Assembly: GCA_029881655.1 (NCBI GenBank)
Contig: JAOUME010000005.1
Coordinates: forward strand, 1-46,522
Reading direction: 5' to 3'
Length of the DNA: 46,522 nt
DNA from: Deltaproteobacteria bacterium
GTDB lineage: Bacteria > SAR324 > XYD2-FULL-50-16
Below the pieces are notes generated by a model. That model saw nothing but the letters and a program-made list of their open reading frames with translations. It had not been told where the DNA came from and did no database searches. Below are positions 29,115 through 38,558 of the stretch, in pieces (the stretch's first letter is position 1; each line of letters begins with the position of its first letter). The position numbers and the translations under genes are program-made.

Positions 29115-29780
29115 ATGGGGACAAACAAAAAGGTCGGTATGATCTTTTCTGGATGCGGGGTTTTTGACGGTACCGAAATTCATGAAGCGGTCGCCTGTAT
29201 GCTGGCGCTGGAAAGGGAAGGGCTTGAGGTCGTTTACCTTGCTCCCGACATAAATCAACTGCATGTGGTCAATCACGTGACTGGAAATATCTCTCAGAAT
29301 GAGACGAGGTCGGTGTTGGTTGAGTCTTCAAGAATCACAAGAGGTAAAATTGAGGTTTTGGAGCCTGATAAAATGGATGAATTGGACGGTGTCCTTTTCC
29401 CTGGTGGTTTTGGCGCGGCAAAAAACCTTAGCGATTATGCCCTAAAAGGAGACCAAATGACGATTGATCCTGTTCTGGAGACATGCCTAAAGAGAATCAT
29501 CCAGCAGAAAAAACCCATTGCCGCCCTTTGCGTTTCTCCAGTGATTCTGGCTAAAATGCTGGGAGATTCGGCTCCCTTATTAACCCTTGGCTCAAACGGT
29601 CCTGACGCGGAAAATCTAACCAGGATGGGAGCTCAGCATCAGGTAACCACCCATGAGGAAGTCGTCGTCGATACGCGATTAAAGATCGTGACCGGCCCCT
29701 GCTACATGCTGGATGCCAGCATCTCCAACATCTTTAATGGAGCAGAAGCCGTTATAAAAAAATGGATCCCAATGCTTTGA
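29115..29780 (+). CDS. elbB: ElbB/DJ-1-superfamily glyoxalase-like protein
   Basis: KVGMIFSGCGVFDGTEIHEAV, LFPGGFGAAKNLSDYA, PIAALCVSPVILAKMLG; start at ATG 29115 preceded by GGAGG. Confidence 0.9.
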   Translation: MGTNKKVGMIFSGCGVFDGTEIHEAVACMLALEREGLEVVYLAPDINQLHVVNHVTGNISQNETRSVLVESSRITRGKIEVLEPDKMDELDGVLFPGGFGAAKNLSDYALKGDQMTIDPVLETCLKRIIQQKKPIAALCVSPVILAKMLGDSAPLLTLGSNGPDAENLTRMGAQHQVTTHEEVVVDTRLKIVTGPCYMLDASISNIFNGAEAVIKKWIPML

Positions 29781-29909
29781 CGGGCTGGTAAAAACCTAAC
29801 CCACGTTTCTTAAGCTGGTTATTGTTTGCCTTTTGTCAGCGTCAACGCTAAGGTCAGATCAAATCCATCGTTTGTTTCATACCACCTTTATATGCAACCC
29901 GTTTTATTT

Positions 29910-31172
29910 ATGACGAATTTTAGATTCCTTCACAGTGCCGACAATCACCTCGACAGTCCTCTACGAAACTTGGAACGATATGACGGCGCGCCGTCCGATA
30001 AGATACGCAATGCTTCCCGTGAAGCTTTTGAAAAGTTGATCGATTTGGCCATCGCCGATGAAGTCTCATTCCTACTGATCAGTGGGGACCTTTATGACCG
30101 GGATGTCAAAGATCATAAGACCGGTCTCTTTATAGCTCACCAAATGAGTCGGCTGAACCAACAGGGCATCGGTGTTTACATTATCCGTGGCAATCACGAC
30201 GCGGAAAATCAGATCGCCAAAAGATTAAGCCTGCCTGATAACGTACATCAATTCGGTCATAAAAAACCTGAGACTCACTTTATCCCGGAATTAAAAACAG
30301 CCATTCACGGCCAAAGCTTTGCTGAGCGTCAGGTTAAAGCAAACCTCGCTAAAGATTATCCCAAAGGCAAAAAAGATTATTTCAATATCGGAATGCTCCA
30401 CAGCAGCCTTTCCGGTTACGCACCGCACGAGCCTTACGCGCCATGCTCCCTGAGTGATCTTATGGAAAAAAATTATGATTACTGGGCGCTTGGTCACGTT
30501 CACGGGTTTGAAATTGTGTCTCAAAAACCTTGGGTTGTTTTCCCGGGTATCCCTCAGGGTCGCTTCATCAAGGAAACAGGTACAAAGGGCTGTGTTATGG
30601 TTGAAGTTCAAGATAATAAGGCCGTTTCAGTCCGGCATTATCCTCTGGATGTCTTACGCTGGTTTTTGATCGAAGCTGACATCACGGGTGCTGAGACAGC
30701 TCGGGAGGCGGTGGAAAAGATTTATTTGATGGTGCAGGATAAGTTAAATGAAAACCCGACGCTCCCCTTAGCGCTACGGATCATTATTACTGGTTCTTGT
30801 GAGGCTCACCGCGAGTTTCAAACCGACGGGGATTTATGGTCAGCCAATTTAAAAAGTGAAATCAACGATCTTAGCAGTTCCAGGGTATGGGTTGAGAAAA
30901 TCCGCTTCTTAACTCGGCTCCCCTTAAACATTGAAGAACGTAAAAAGGCCCCTGATATCTTGGGTTCTTTTTTACGCTCTTTAGACCTAATGGAGCAGTC
31001 AGATGATTCTCTGGAAACTCTTTTGAGTGAGTTTTCCGATCTAAATAAAAAGTTGCCTAGGGAACTTGTCGAAGAAGGTAATCTTCTCACACAAAACAGG
31101 GATGATGTCGTGGAACTTTTAGTTGAGGTGAGGAATTTTCTTACCGCAAAACTGATAATCCATCAAAACTAA
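29910..31172 (+). CDS. YhaO/SbcD-like metallophosphoesterase (DNA repair exonuclease family)
   Basis: FRFLHSADNHLDSPL, LISGDLYDRD, IRGNHDAENQ, LGHVHGFEIV; preferred ATG 29910 in frame with track ORF 29826. Confidence 0.88.
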   Translation: MTNFRFLHSADNHLDSPLRNLERYDGAPSDKIRNASREAFEKLIDLAIADEVSFLLISGDLYDRDVKDHKTGLFIAHQMSRLNQQGIGVYIIRGNHDAENQIAKRLSLPDNVHQFGHKKPETHFIPELKTAIHGQSFAERQVKANLAKDYPKGKKDYFNIGMLHSSLSGYAPHEPYAPCSLSDLMEKNYDYWALGHVHGFEIVSQKPWVVFPGIPQGRFIKETGTKGCVMVEVQDNKAVSVRHYPLDVLRWFLIEADITGAETAREAVEKIYLMVQDKLNENPTLPLALRIIITGSCEAHREFQTDGDLWSANLKSEINDLSSSRVWVEKIRFLTRLPLNIEERKKAPDILGSFLRSLDLMEQSDDSLETLLSEFSDLNKKLPRELVEEGNLLTQNRDDVVELLVEVRNFLTAKLIIHQN

Positions 31173-31173
31173 A

Positions 31174-34100
31174 ATGCGGATTGACGAACTGAATATTCGG
31201 TCTTACGGCGTCTTTAAAGAAAAACGGCTGGATTTTTCCAAGGGTAAGGAGGGCTTCCACCTGATTTTAGGAAATAACGAAGCGGGGAAAAGTACCGCTT
31301 TAAAAGCAATCCGCGGTTTATTTTTCGGGATCGCTGAGAAGCACAAACTCGACTTTCTTTACGATAAAACCCAACTCCTCATCAGTGCTAAGCTTTGTAG
31401 CGACAACCATCCAGCAATTTATATTTCTCGCAGAAAGGGACGAGTTAACACGCTTTTGGACAAGGATGGCAACGTCCTTGAAGAAACTGTATTGCGAGGA
31501 TTTTTAAACGGTGTCGACAAAGACCTCTTTGAAGGGCTTTTTACCAGCAATCACATGGAACTCAAAGCCGGAGGTCAACAGATTTTGGACAGCCAGGGCG
31601 ACGTTGGTAAAAGTCTTTTTTCAGCTGGCATGGGCCGCACTAATATACTGGCTATATTAAAAGAACTCGAAGAAAATAAGAATACCCTATTCAAACCTCG
31701 CTCAACCAAAGCAAAGCTTTCTGAGAAAATCCTCCAGTATAACCATGCAAAAAAAGACAAGGAATCGCTTGAACTCTCAAGCCGAGAATACCAGACCCTT
31801 TTGGAAGAGCGAGACCAGCTATTATCTGATCGTGCGGAAACAGACCGAATGTTGCAGGCCAAGACCGAAACCAATTCAAAGCTCGATCGTATTTTACGGG
31901 CACTCAAACAAATCCCCAGATTAGAGGAACTAAGAGGCCAATTAAGCTTTTATTCAGGTCTTCCGGAGTTACCCGCTGACTTAACTGAGAACCGATTCAC
32001 AATCAAAGAATCATTGGAGCGCAGTCGTAGCCTCATTAAAGAAGGTCAGCATCAAATCGAATTCCTTAATGAAAAAATCAGTTCTCTAACAATCCCAGAA
32101 AAGATTTTATCTCGAAGCTCGGCGATCGAGGAACTCAAAGAGAATTTGGCCACTCAAAAAAACGCTCGCAGAGATCAGGAAAAATTAAAAATTGAATCCA
32201 GCCAATTCCAGATGAACGCAAAGGCGATCATCAAAGAGCTCCCTGATGATCTGCCTTATGAGGCCGAGTTGGATAAAATGGAGCGCTACCGACTCGATTT
32301 CAGACAGAAAATGAAAATTCAACAACTCGCCGATGAGCGATTTAACCTGGACCAGGAAATCCTGTCCCATGAAAAAGAATACCATCACTTCAGTGAACGA
32401 GTCCATAAACTTAAAGCAGAACAAAAAAACATCAATGGGGGACTTGATCTGACCCATCTTAACAGTTCCATCAGGCTGGCTGAGCAGCAGGGTATGCTTG
32501 AGGAACAGTTGGAGAAAACCCAGCGGTTTTTTTTTGCCGAACAAGAACGAGTCGAATGTCAAATCCGTCAACTCCCCAACTGGAACCACGGTGTCGCCGA
32601 ACTGGAGACCCTGAGCTTGCCATCCATCGAGACCATCAACCGTTTTGAAGAGGCTTTTTCCCCTATAAGAAGCGAACTCAATCAGCTCCTCCACGATAAG
32701 GAACGATTCATCAACGAAGAAGGAGAACTAAAAAACCAATTGGATGAATTGCGTTTAACCGCTGACATACCGATAGAAAATGAGTTAATACAGTTAAGAG
32801 CCTATCGTGAAATAGGCTGGAGTTTGATTAAGGATCGATTGAATGGAGAAAAGGAAAAAAAGAAAGCTTTAAAGGAATTTTGTGGGAACAACTCCCTGAT
32901 TGATACTTACGAAAAAGCCGTCGATAACTCAGATCAGTTTGCCGATCGGCTACGCATGGAAGCCGGACAGATTGCGCGGCTTGCCAAGTTGAAAACTGAT
33001 TTTCGAATCAAAGTTGAAAACAGAGAGCGAATCGAGAGATTGCTCAAGGATACTTTAGAGCGTCAAAAAGTGATTCAACATCAATGGCTGGCTCAATGGA
33101 AAAAGCAATGCATTGAACCCTCAAGTCCCAAGGAAATGATCCGTTGGACTCAAGATGTCAAAGCTATTCTCAACCAATACCAAACCATTAAGGAAGCCAA
33201 GCGCACGATTGGGGACATAAAGGAAAAGATTTTTCACCATATCAACGAAATCAGCAATTGTTTGAAAGAATTAAACTACCGTCTCCGAGATGACTCCTTG
33301 ACCTTGACAAAGGCTTTGGACTTGGCCCGAGATTTCTCTGATAAGGAAAACCGTAAAAATCTAGAATTACAAAAGATTAAATTCGCTATTAAGGAAACTG
33401 AGAACCTGTTGGAAAAGTCCCGCGAAAATATCTCAAACGCAAAAAACAGATTATTGTCTTGGGAATCCAAGTGGACTGAAGCAATGATGAGCCTTGGTTT
33501 GGGGGTTAAAGCTCAGCCGCAGGAAGCTATCTTGGTCTTAGGAAAACTGGATACACTGTTTGGTATCTTTGACGAGATGCAAAAGCATCAGACCCGAATC
33601 TCGGAAATTGATCGCTTTACTTTAGAATTGACTATCGCGGTCGATAAGGAAATAGACCAAACGGCTGAAGATCTAAAAGGCCTTGAGTTTTCCGAGGCTA
33701 TATCCCAACTGCAATCTAGACTTAAAAAGGCCGAACAGGACCAACTTTACCTTCGGGAATGGGAAGAGCAAATCCTTGAGTTAAAGGAGAAAATCAGAAT
33801 TCAAAAGCATTTAGCTGAGCAAAGCCAAGAAAAGATCAACGGCTGGTTAGAAAAACTCGACTGTAATGAGGATGAGTTTGATGAAAAAGTAAGGCTTTGT
33901 CAGAAACGAGATCTTATATTAAATGAGCTGAGGAATATCGAAATAGCTTTGCGAGAACTGACGGGCGCGAAAATCGGTCTGGAAGATTTTCTTTTTGAAT
34001 GTAAAAATTATGAACTGGATAGTCTTCCGGGTGAAATTGAGAAAACGAACCGGGAATTAAATGAACTAAAGGAAAAGAACAATCGGTTAGAAAGAGAAAT

Positions 34101-34686
34101 AGGCCAGAAGGAAAACCAGCTCGACAGCATGGGTAGTCAGCCTCCCGCAGCTCAAAAAGATCTTGAGATCCAATCATTGGGAGCGCAAATTATCGAACTG
34201 GTATCGCAGTACCAGAAATACCATTTGTCCTGGTATCTTCTTAAAAAGGAAATCGAGGACTACCGTAAAAAAAGTCAGTCTCCCGTCATTAAGGAGGCCA
34301 GCCGGTTCTTTAAGGATTTGACCCTTGATTCATTTGTTGCCCTGGAGACCGATTTCAACAGCAATGACATGCCTGTTTTCGCAGGAGTACGTCAAAATGG
34401 GCAGAAGGTCTTAGCCGAGGGAATGAGCGATGGAACTTTGGACCAGCTTTATTTAGCGCTTAGACTTTCAAGCCTTTTATATTATCTTAAAGAGGGCGAA
34501 TCTCTACCACTGGTTTTAGATGATATATTGATAAATTTTGATGATTTACGATCAAAAGCGGCTTTTAAACTTCTTGGTAAGATCTCCAAAAGAAACCAGA
34601 TTTTATATTTTACACATCATCCGCATCTGAGAAATATCGCGGAAAAAAATCTCGACTCCTCGGTTTTATTTGTTCATGAACTTTAA
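31174..34686 (+). CDS. YhaN/SbcC-like AAA (SMC-type) ATPase
   Basis: 1170 aa; Walker A LGNNEAGKSTALKAI, long coiled coil, LAEGMSDGTLDQLYLALRLSSL signature, LPLVLDDILINFDDLRS Walker B. Confidence 0.9.
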   Translation: MRIDELNIRSYGVFKEKRLDFSKGKEGFHLILGNNEAGKSTALKAIRGLFFGIAEKHKLDFLYDKTQLLISAKLCSDNHPAIYISRRKGRVNTLLDKDGNVLEETVLRGFLNGVDKDLFEGLFTSNHMELKAGGQQILDSQGDVGKSLFSAGMGRTNILAILKELEENKNTLFKPRSTKAKLSEKILQYNHAKKDKESLELSSREYQTLLEERDQLLSDRAETDRMLQAKTETNSKLDRILRALKQIPRLEELRGQLSFYSGLPELPADLTENRFTIKESLERSRSLIKEGQHQIEFLNEKISSLTIPEKILSRSSAIEELKENLATQKNARRDQEKLKIESSQFQMNAKAIIKELPDDLPYEAELDKMERYRLDFRQKMKIQQLADERFNLDQEILSHEKEYHHFSERVHKLKAEQKNINGGLDLTHLNSSIRLAEQQGMLEEQLEKTQRFFFAEQERVECQIRQLPNWNHGVAELETLSLPSIETINRFEEAFSPIRSELNQLLHDKERFINEEGELKNQLDELRLTADIPIENELIQLRAYREIGWSLIKDRLNGEKEKKKALKEFCGNNSLIDTYEKAVDNSDQFADRLRMEAGQIARLAKLKTDFRIKVENRERIERLLKDTLERQKVIQHQWLAQWKKQCIEPSSPKEMIRWTQDVKAILNQYQTIKEAKRTIGDIKEKIFHHINEISNCLKELNYRLRDDSLTLTKALDLARDFSDKENRKNLELQKIKFAIKETENLLEKSRENISNAKNRLLSWESKWTEAMMSLGLGVKAQPQEAILVLGKLDTLFGIFDEMQKHQTRISEIDRFTLELTIAVDKEIDQTAEDLKGLEFSEAISQLQSRLKKAEQDQLYLREWEEQILELKEKIRIQKHLAEQSQEKINGWLEKLDCNEDEFDEKVRLCQKRDLILNELRNIEIALRELTGAKIGLEDFLFECKNYELDSLPGEIEKTNRELNELKEKNNRLEREIGQKENQLDSMGSQPPAAQKDLEIQSLGAQIIELVSQYQKYHLSWYLLKKEIEDYRKKSQSPVIKEASRFFKDLTLDSFVALETDFNSNDMPVFAGVRQNGQKVLAEGMSDGTLDQLYLALRLSSLLYYLKEGESLPLVLDDILINFDDLRSKAAFKLLGKISKRNQILYFTHHPHLRNIAEKNLDSSVLFVHEL

Positions 34687-34709
34687 AAATCAAACACGAA
34701 AACATTAGG

Positions 34710-34795
34710 GCCTAAGCCAAATCGAAGCATGAATGGCTTTTCCCGCTTGCCGTTCAAGTCGTCCGTATGATCATAAAACTAGTTTGGCCTTAGGC
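34710..34795. terminator. Long inverted repeat between convergent genes
   Basis: GCCTAAGCCAAA (34710-34721) pairs with TTTGGCCTTAGGC (34783-34795), one bulge. Confidence 0.5.
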
Positions 34796-34857
34796 AATGC
34801 GGTTTGTTTGATGAAATTTAGTTTTTTACATCTAAGAAATTTAATTTATTGTACGAT

Positions 34858-35598
34858 TTATTTGATTAGATAAATCAAGTATTCCTGGTTCCCCTTTTTT
34901 TTTCCTTGGATAGGTGATGGAATCGTTTTTACGACCTTGAAACCGGTTTCTTCAGAAAAAGCAGTGATTTTGTTCAAAACCGTCTGCCTTATTTGAGCGT
35001 CTTTGACGACTCCACCTTTTTGAATTTGATCCTTTCCCGCTTCGAACTGTGGTTTTATCAGCGCAATGACGCAACCACCGCACACCAGAAGATCATAACA
35101 GTTTTTTAGTATTTTAGTAAGAGAAATGAAGCTGACATCAACGACAATCAGATCGACAAAACTCCCGATATCTTTAAGGCTTGAGTATCGAAAATTAGTT
35201 TTTTCAAGACTCCTAACCTTGGGATGCGTCTTTAATTTCCAATCCAGTTGGTTATACCCTACATCAACGGAAAAGACGTAAGCCGCTCCGTTTTGAAGCA
35301 GGCAATCAGTAAATCCTCCGGTCGAAGCACCCACATCCAGCGCTATCAGGTTAGCGACTGACAGTTCGAATTTGACCAATGCTTCCATGAGCTTTAAACC
35401 TCCGCGACTGACATAACCGCAAGAGGGTTCGATAATTTCGATAGAGTCATCAGGATTGATCAATGTTGAGCATTTTTCAAGTATCACTTTATTGACAAGC
35501 ACTCTTTTTTCAACGATCAATTCCTTTGCTTTCTCCCTACTTTTGACCAATCCTTTGTCAAGAAGCCATTTGTCGATTCTGGTTTTTCTTTTTTTCAT
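34858..35598 (-). CDS. tlyA: TlyA family rRNA (cytidine-2'-O)-methyltransferase / S4-domain protein
   Basis: S4: RIDKWLLDKGLVKSREKAKELI; ALDVGASTGGFTDCLLQNGA; IVVDVSFISLTKIL; LIKPQFEAGK. Confidence 0.94.
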   Translation of the reverse strand: MKKRKTRIDKWLLDKGLVKSREKAKELIVEKRVLVNKVILEKCSTLINPDDSIEIIEPSCGYVSRGGLKLMEALVKFELSVANLIALDVGASTGGFTDCLLQNGAAYVFSVDVGYNQLDWKLKTHPKVRSLEKTNFRYSSLKDIGSFVDLIVVDVSFISLTKILKNCYDLLVCGGCVIALIKPQFEAGKDQIQKGGVVKDAQIRQTVLNKITAFSEETGFKVVKTIPSPIQGKKKGNQEYLIYLIK

Positions 35599-35723
35599 CG
35601 AATCTTTTGTTGTACTCCTTGAAAGATTTCAAATCCATTGCCATTGCTTAAATAGTTAGAAAGAGGTTAATTTAAGTTTCCCTTAAGCCATGCAATCTGA
35701 CAATCCATTATTTGTCATCTTTT

Positions 35724-36929
35724 ATGTTTAAAAATATTATCAATAGTATCCCTCCCGAGACTCTTAAGGCGTTAACGTCGATTACCAAAACTTACCATGA
35801 GGCGGGTTATCAGTGTTATCTGGTTGGTGGGAGTCTCAGAGATCTTTTATTGGGTGAAATGCCATGTGATTTCGATTTTACGACAGATGCGCCTTTAGAC
35901 GTAACCAAAAGACTTTTTAAAAGGGTGATACCCGTTGGTGAGTCCCACGGAACTCTTTCAATTCTATTAAACCGTCAGTCTTTTGAAATCACTCGTTTTA
36001 GAAGAGATATCCAAACATTCGGACGTAAGGCAATTGTCGAATTCGGGACCAGCATCGAGGAAGACCTTTTAAGACGTGATCTTAGAATCAACGCTATGGC
36101 CTATGATATTCTTGGAAATCGTTTAATCGATACTCAGGGTGGGGTCAAGGATATTGAAGATAAATTAATCCGTTTTGTGGGCGATGCCACCATCAGGATT
36201 AAAGAAGACCATCTCAGAGCAGTGCGGTTCGTACGTCTCGTGGCCAAAACCAAACCTCTCGGTTTTACATTTGATAACGATGAAATGCGGAAGGTTATCA
36301 AGACATTTGATTCGTCATACCTTTCGGTTGAAAGAATTTACTTGGAATTCCAAAAGATGTTCATAGCGCAAACAAGTGATTTTGATTTTTTGTTCTCTTA
36401 TCTTCACGAGCTCGGCCTTTTTTCCCGATTTTTTAAAAATCCCAGTATAGCCAGATTGGTTTTGCTCAAAGTCATTAAGTCAAAAAGTCTTTTGCCTCTG
36501 TTTTACAATTACCGTGAATTTCACTCCCTAAAAGAAACCGCGAAGGATCTAAAGATTTCCAAACTGAACCAAAAACAAATCGAACTGGTCAGGGAATTTG
36601 AACAGGAATCTTTTACAACACCTGAGTCCATTAAAAGGCTTATCTTTAGAGGGTCATCTCTTGAATTAAATTTTATAATTGAAGCATTTCATCAGATCAG
36701 AGGCCTGGATTTAAGTGGTCCTATTCAGCAGGTTCTTGATTCGAATGAACCGATTTTGCTCAAAGATATTGAAATTGATGCTATGGACTTGGTAAGCCTT
36801 AATTTCCCCGCTAAAATCAGAGGAACTGTTTTAAAACTATTGCTGGTGGAGGTCTGGAAAAATCCTGCGAAAAACGAGAAGGAATGGCTAGTTACTAAAG
36901 CTCAAGAGCTTTTAATTTCATTACAATAA
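35724..36929 (+). CDS. cca: CCA tRNA nucleotidyltransferase / poly(A) polymerase family
   Basis: CYLVGGSLRDLLLGEMPCDFDFTTDA, GESHGTLSI, EEDLLRRDLRINAMAYD, RAVRFVRLVAKTKPLGFTFD; ATG 35724. Confidence 0.88.
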   Translation: MFKNIINSIPPETLKALTSITKTYHEAGYQCYLVGGSLRDLLLGEMPCDFDFTTDAPLDVTKRLFKRVIPVGESHGTLSILLNRQSFEITRFRRDIQTFGRKAIVEFGTSIEEDLLRRDLRINAMAYDILGNRLIDTQGGVKDIEDKLIRFVGDATIRIKEDHLRAVRFVRLVAKTKPLGFTFDNDEMRKVIKTFDSSYLSVERIYLEFQKMFIAQTSDFDFLFSYLHELGLFSRFFKNPSIARLVLLKVIKSKSLLPLFYNYREFHSLKETAKDLKISKLNQKQIELVREFEQESFTTPESIKRLIFRGSSLELNFIIEAFHQIRGLDLSGPIQQVLDSNEPILLKDIEIDAMDLVSLNFPAKIRGTVLKLLLVEVWKNPAKNEKEWLVTKAQELLISLQ

Positions 36930-36931
36930 AC

Positions 36932-37660
36932 CTATGCGCTCCGATTAATATGATCGTATTCATCGACCAAGGATTCAAGGTAGGCAAGGTTATTGAGCGT
37001 AATGTGGTGTTTTTCTATCTTAATAATGTCAGTTTTTTCCATTTTCCCTAAGACTCGAACGACCGTTTCAGTCGTTGTTCCTGCCATGGCGGCTATTTCT
37101 TTTCTGGTCAACGGAATTTCCAATTGAAACAAATCATTTTTTTTATATCCTATTTTTTCAGTAAGGTTCAATAGAATTTTTGCGACTCTGGTTTCAATCC
37201 TTGTCAAAGCCATTTCAGGTACCTTTCTTTCCATCTGGTAGGTTTTATGACAGATCAATTTTAAGAATTTTTTATATAATATGGGATGCTTGTCCAGATA
37301 TTCAAGAAAAGGCTCCTTGGGAATTTCAACCAACGTCACTTCGCCCTCACAAACCGCCCTGGCTAGATACTTCTGATCAATAAAAATGGCAATCACACCG
37401 AAACAATCTCCCTCAGTTACTATCCTAAGGATCATCTCCTGTCCGGGTTTCAAACTTCTGACAATCTTGACCATCCCCATATTAACAAAAGAGAACATCT
37501 TCGGAACATCGCCCTGAAGAAAAACTGTTTCATTTTTTTTCAAGGTTCTAATCGTCGTCAACTTTGACAATTCCAATAAAATATCGTGACTTAACCCCTC
37601 GAAAAGATGAATCGTCTTCAATGAGGCCACCCTGGTTTCGTGATCAATTGTGATGTTCAT
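36932..37660 (-). CDS. Crp/Fnr family transcriptional regulator
   Basis: cNMP-binding fold LFEGLSHDILLELSKLTTIRTLKKNETVFLQGD; HTH LTRKEIAAMAGTTTETVVRVLGKMEK; no N-terminal FNR-type Cys cluster. Confidence 0.93.
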   Translation of the reverse strand: MNITIDHETRVASLKTIHLFEGLSHDILLELSKLTTIRTLKKNETVFLQGDVPKMFSFVNMGMVKIVRSLKPGQEMILRIVTEGDCFGVIAIFIDQKYLARAVCEGEVTLVEIPKEPFLEYLDKHPILYKKFLKLICHKTYQMERKVPEMALTRIETRVAKILLNLTEKIGYKKNDLFQLEIPLTRKEIAAMAGTTTETVVRVLGKMEKTDIIKIEKHHITLNNLAYLESLVDEYDHINRSA

Positions 37661-37774
37661 CGCCTTTTGGTATTAAGTAAGCATTTGCCTTAGGCTCTCT
37701 CCTTGTCTTTAATCCTTAAAATGAGACCTTTAGATCTTGTATAATTCATAGCACAGGTATAATGAAAAATCACT

Positions 37775-37788
37775 ATGATTTTTATCAT
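37775..37788. promoter_or_regulatory. Candidate FNR/DNR-type operator ATGAT-TTTT-ATCAT
   Basis: Perfect TGAT-N4-ATCA palindrome upstream of the crp/fnr gene. Confidence 0.45.
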
Positions 37789-37804
37789 GTTTTTAATTTT
37801 ATCA

Positions 37805-38464
37805 TTACAGGGTCTTAAGTTGGAGCTCAAGTTTATCTAAATCCAGCAAATGCTTAATCCTCTCATCACCTGTAGCCTTGTGACATTTTTTGCACTGCTT
37901 GTGAATTTGATCCTTGATCATAAAATGGCTGGACGGGTCACCTTCCTGGGAATGTGAAGGGTGACATACTTCGCAGATGTTAGGGGGACCACCGACTTTT
38001 TTCCAATCTATATTTAATAAAGGAGAGTGATAATGGCTAGGACGTTCCAAACTCCAAAAGATTTCACTATGACATTTTGTACAGCCGCTTTCCCCTACCG
38101 GTCTGGTGGTCTTATTCAACGGTTCATGGCTTTCGGTTAAATAAGCTATAGCGTTTTTAAGTCCATTGATCTGCGCCCAAAGCTTACCAGTGATATTTGG
38201 TCTGCTGTGGCAGTCAATGCAGCGAACCTGCTTTTTTGCGTGTAGAACAGCTAAAGAGATGTTTTTCGCACCTAGGGTTTCATCATAAAATCGATTTTCA
38301 GGCTGCACGTGGCATTTTGTACCACAGAAACTGTCTTTGGATTCAACGAAATTGCTGACAGTGAAACTGACGGCCAGCATGATCAATGTAAGGAATATAA
38401 AGAGGATAAAAGGAATGCTGATACCTTTGTAACTCGATTTGTCTAATAAAGTGGTTAGTCTCAC
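37805..38464 (-). CDS. NapC/NirT-type membrane-anchored multiheme cytochrome c
   Basis: 219 aa; N-terminal TM FILFIFLTLIMLAVSFTVSNFV; heme motifs CGTKCH, CIDCH, CTKCH, CEVCH, CKKCH. Confidence 0.88.
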   Translation of the reverse strand: MRLTTLLDKSSYKGISIPFILFIFLTLIMLAVSFTVSNFVESKDSFCGTKCHVQPENRFYDETLGAKNISLAVLHAKKQVRCIDCHSRPNITGKLWAQINGLKNAIAYLTESHEPLNKTTRPVGESGCTKCHSEIFWSLERPSHYHSPLLNIDWKKVGGPPNICEVCHPSHSQEGDPSSHFMIKDQIHKQCKKCHKATGDERIKHLLDLDKLELQLKTL

Positions 38465-38558
38465 AATCCTACCGCTTTTATAACAATTATTTTCATAAAA
38501 TTACAAACCGAGTTACAAGGTATTTCTGGAAATGTTTGTTCCAGTATATACTAAACTC

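Noticed and set aside
34710-34795. Integron attC-like site
   Set aside because: No RYYYAAC/GTTRRRY core pair, no integrase or cassette array nearby.
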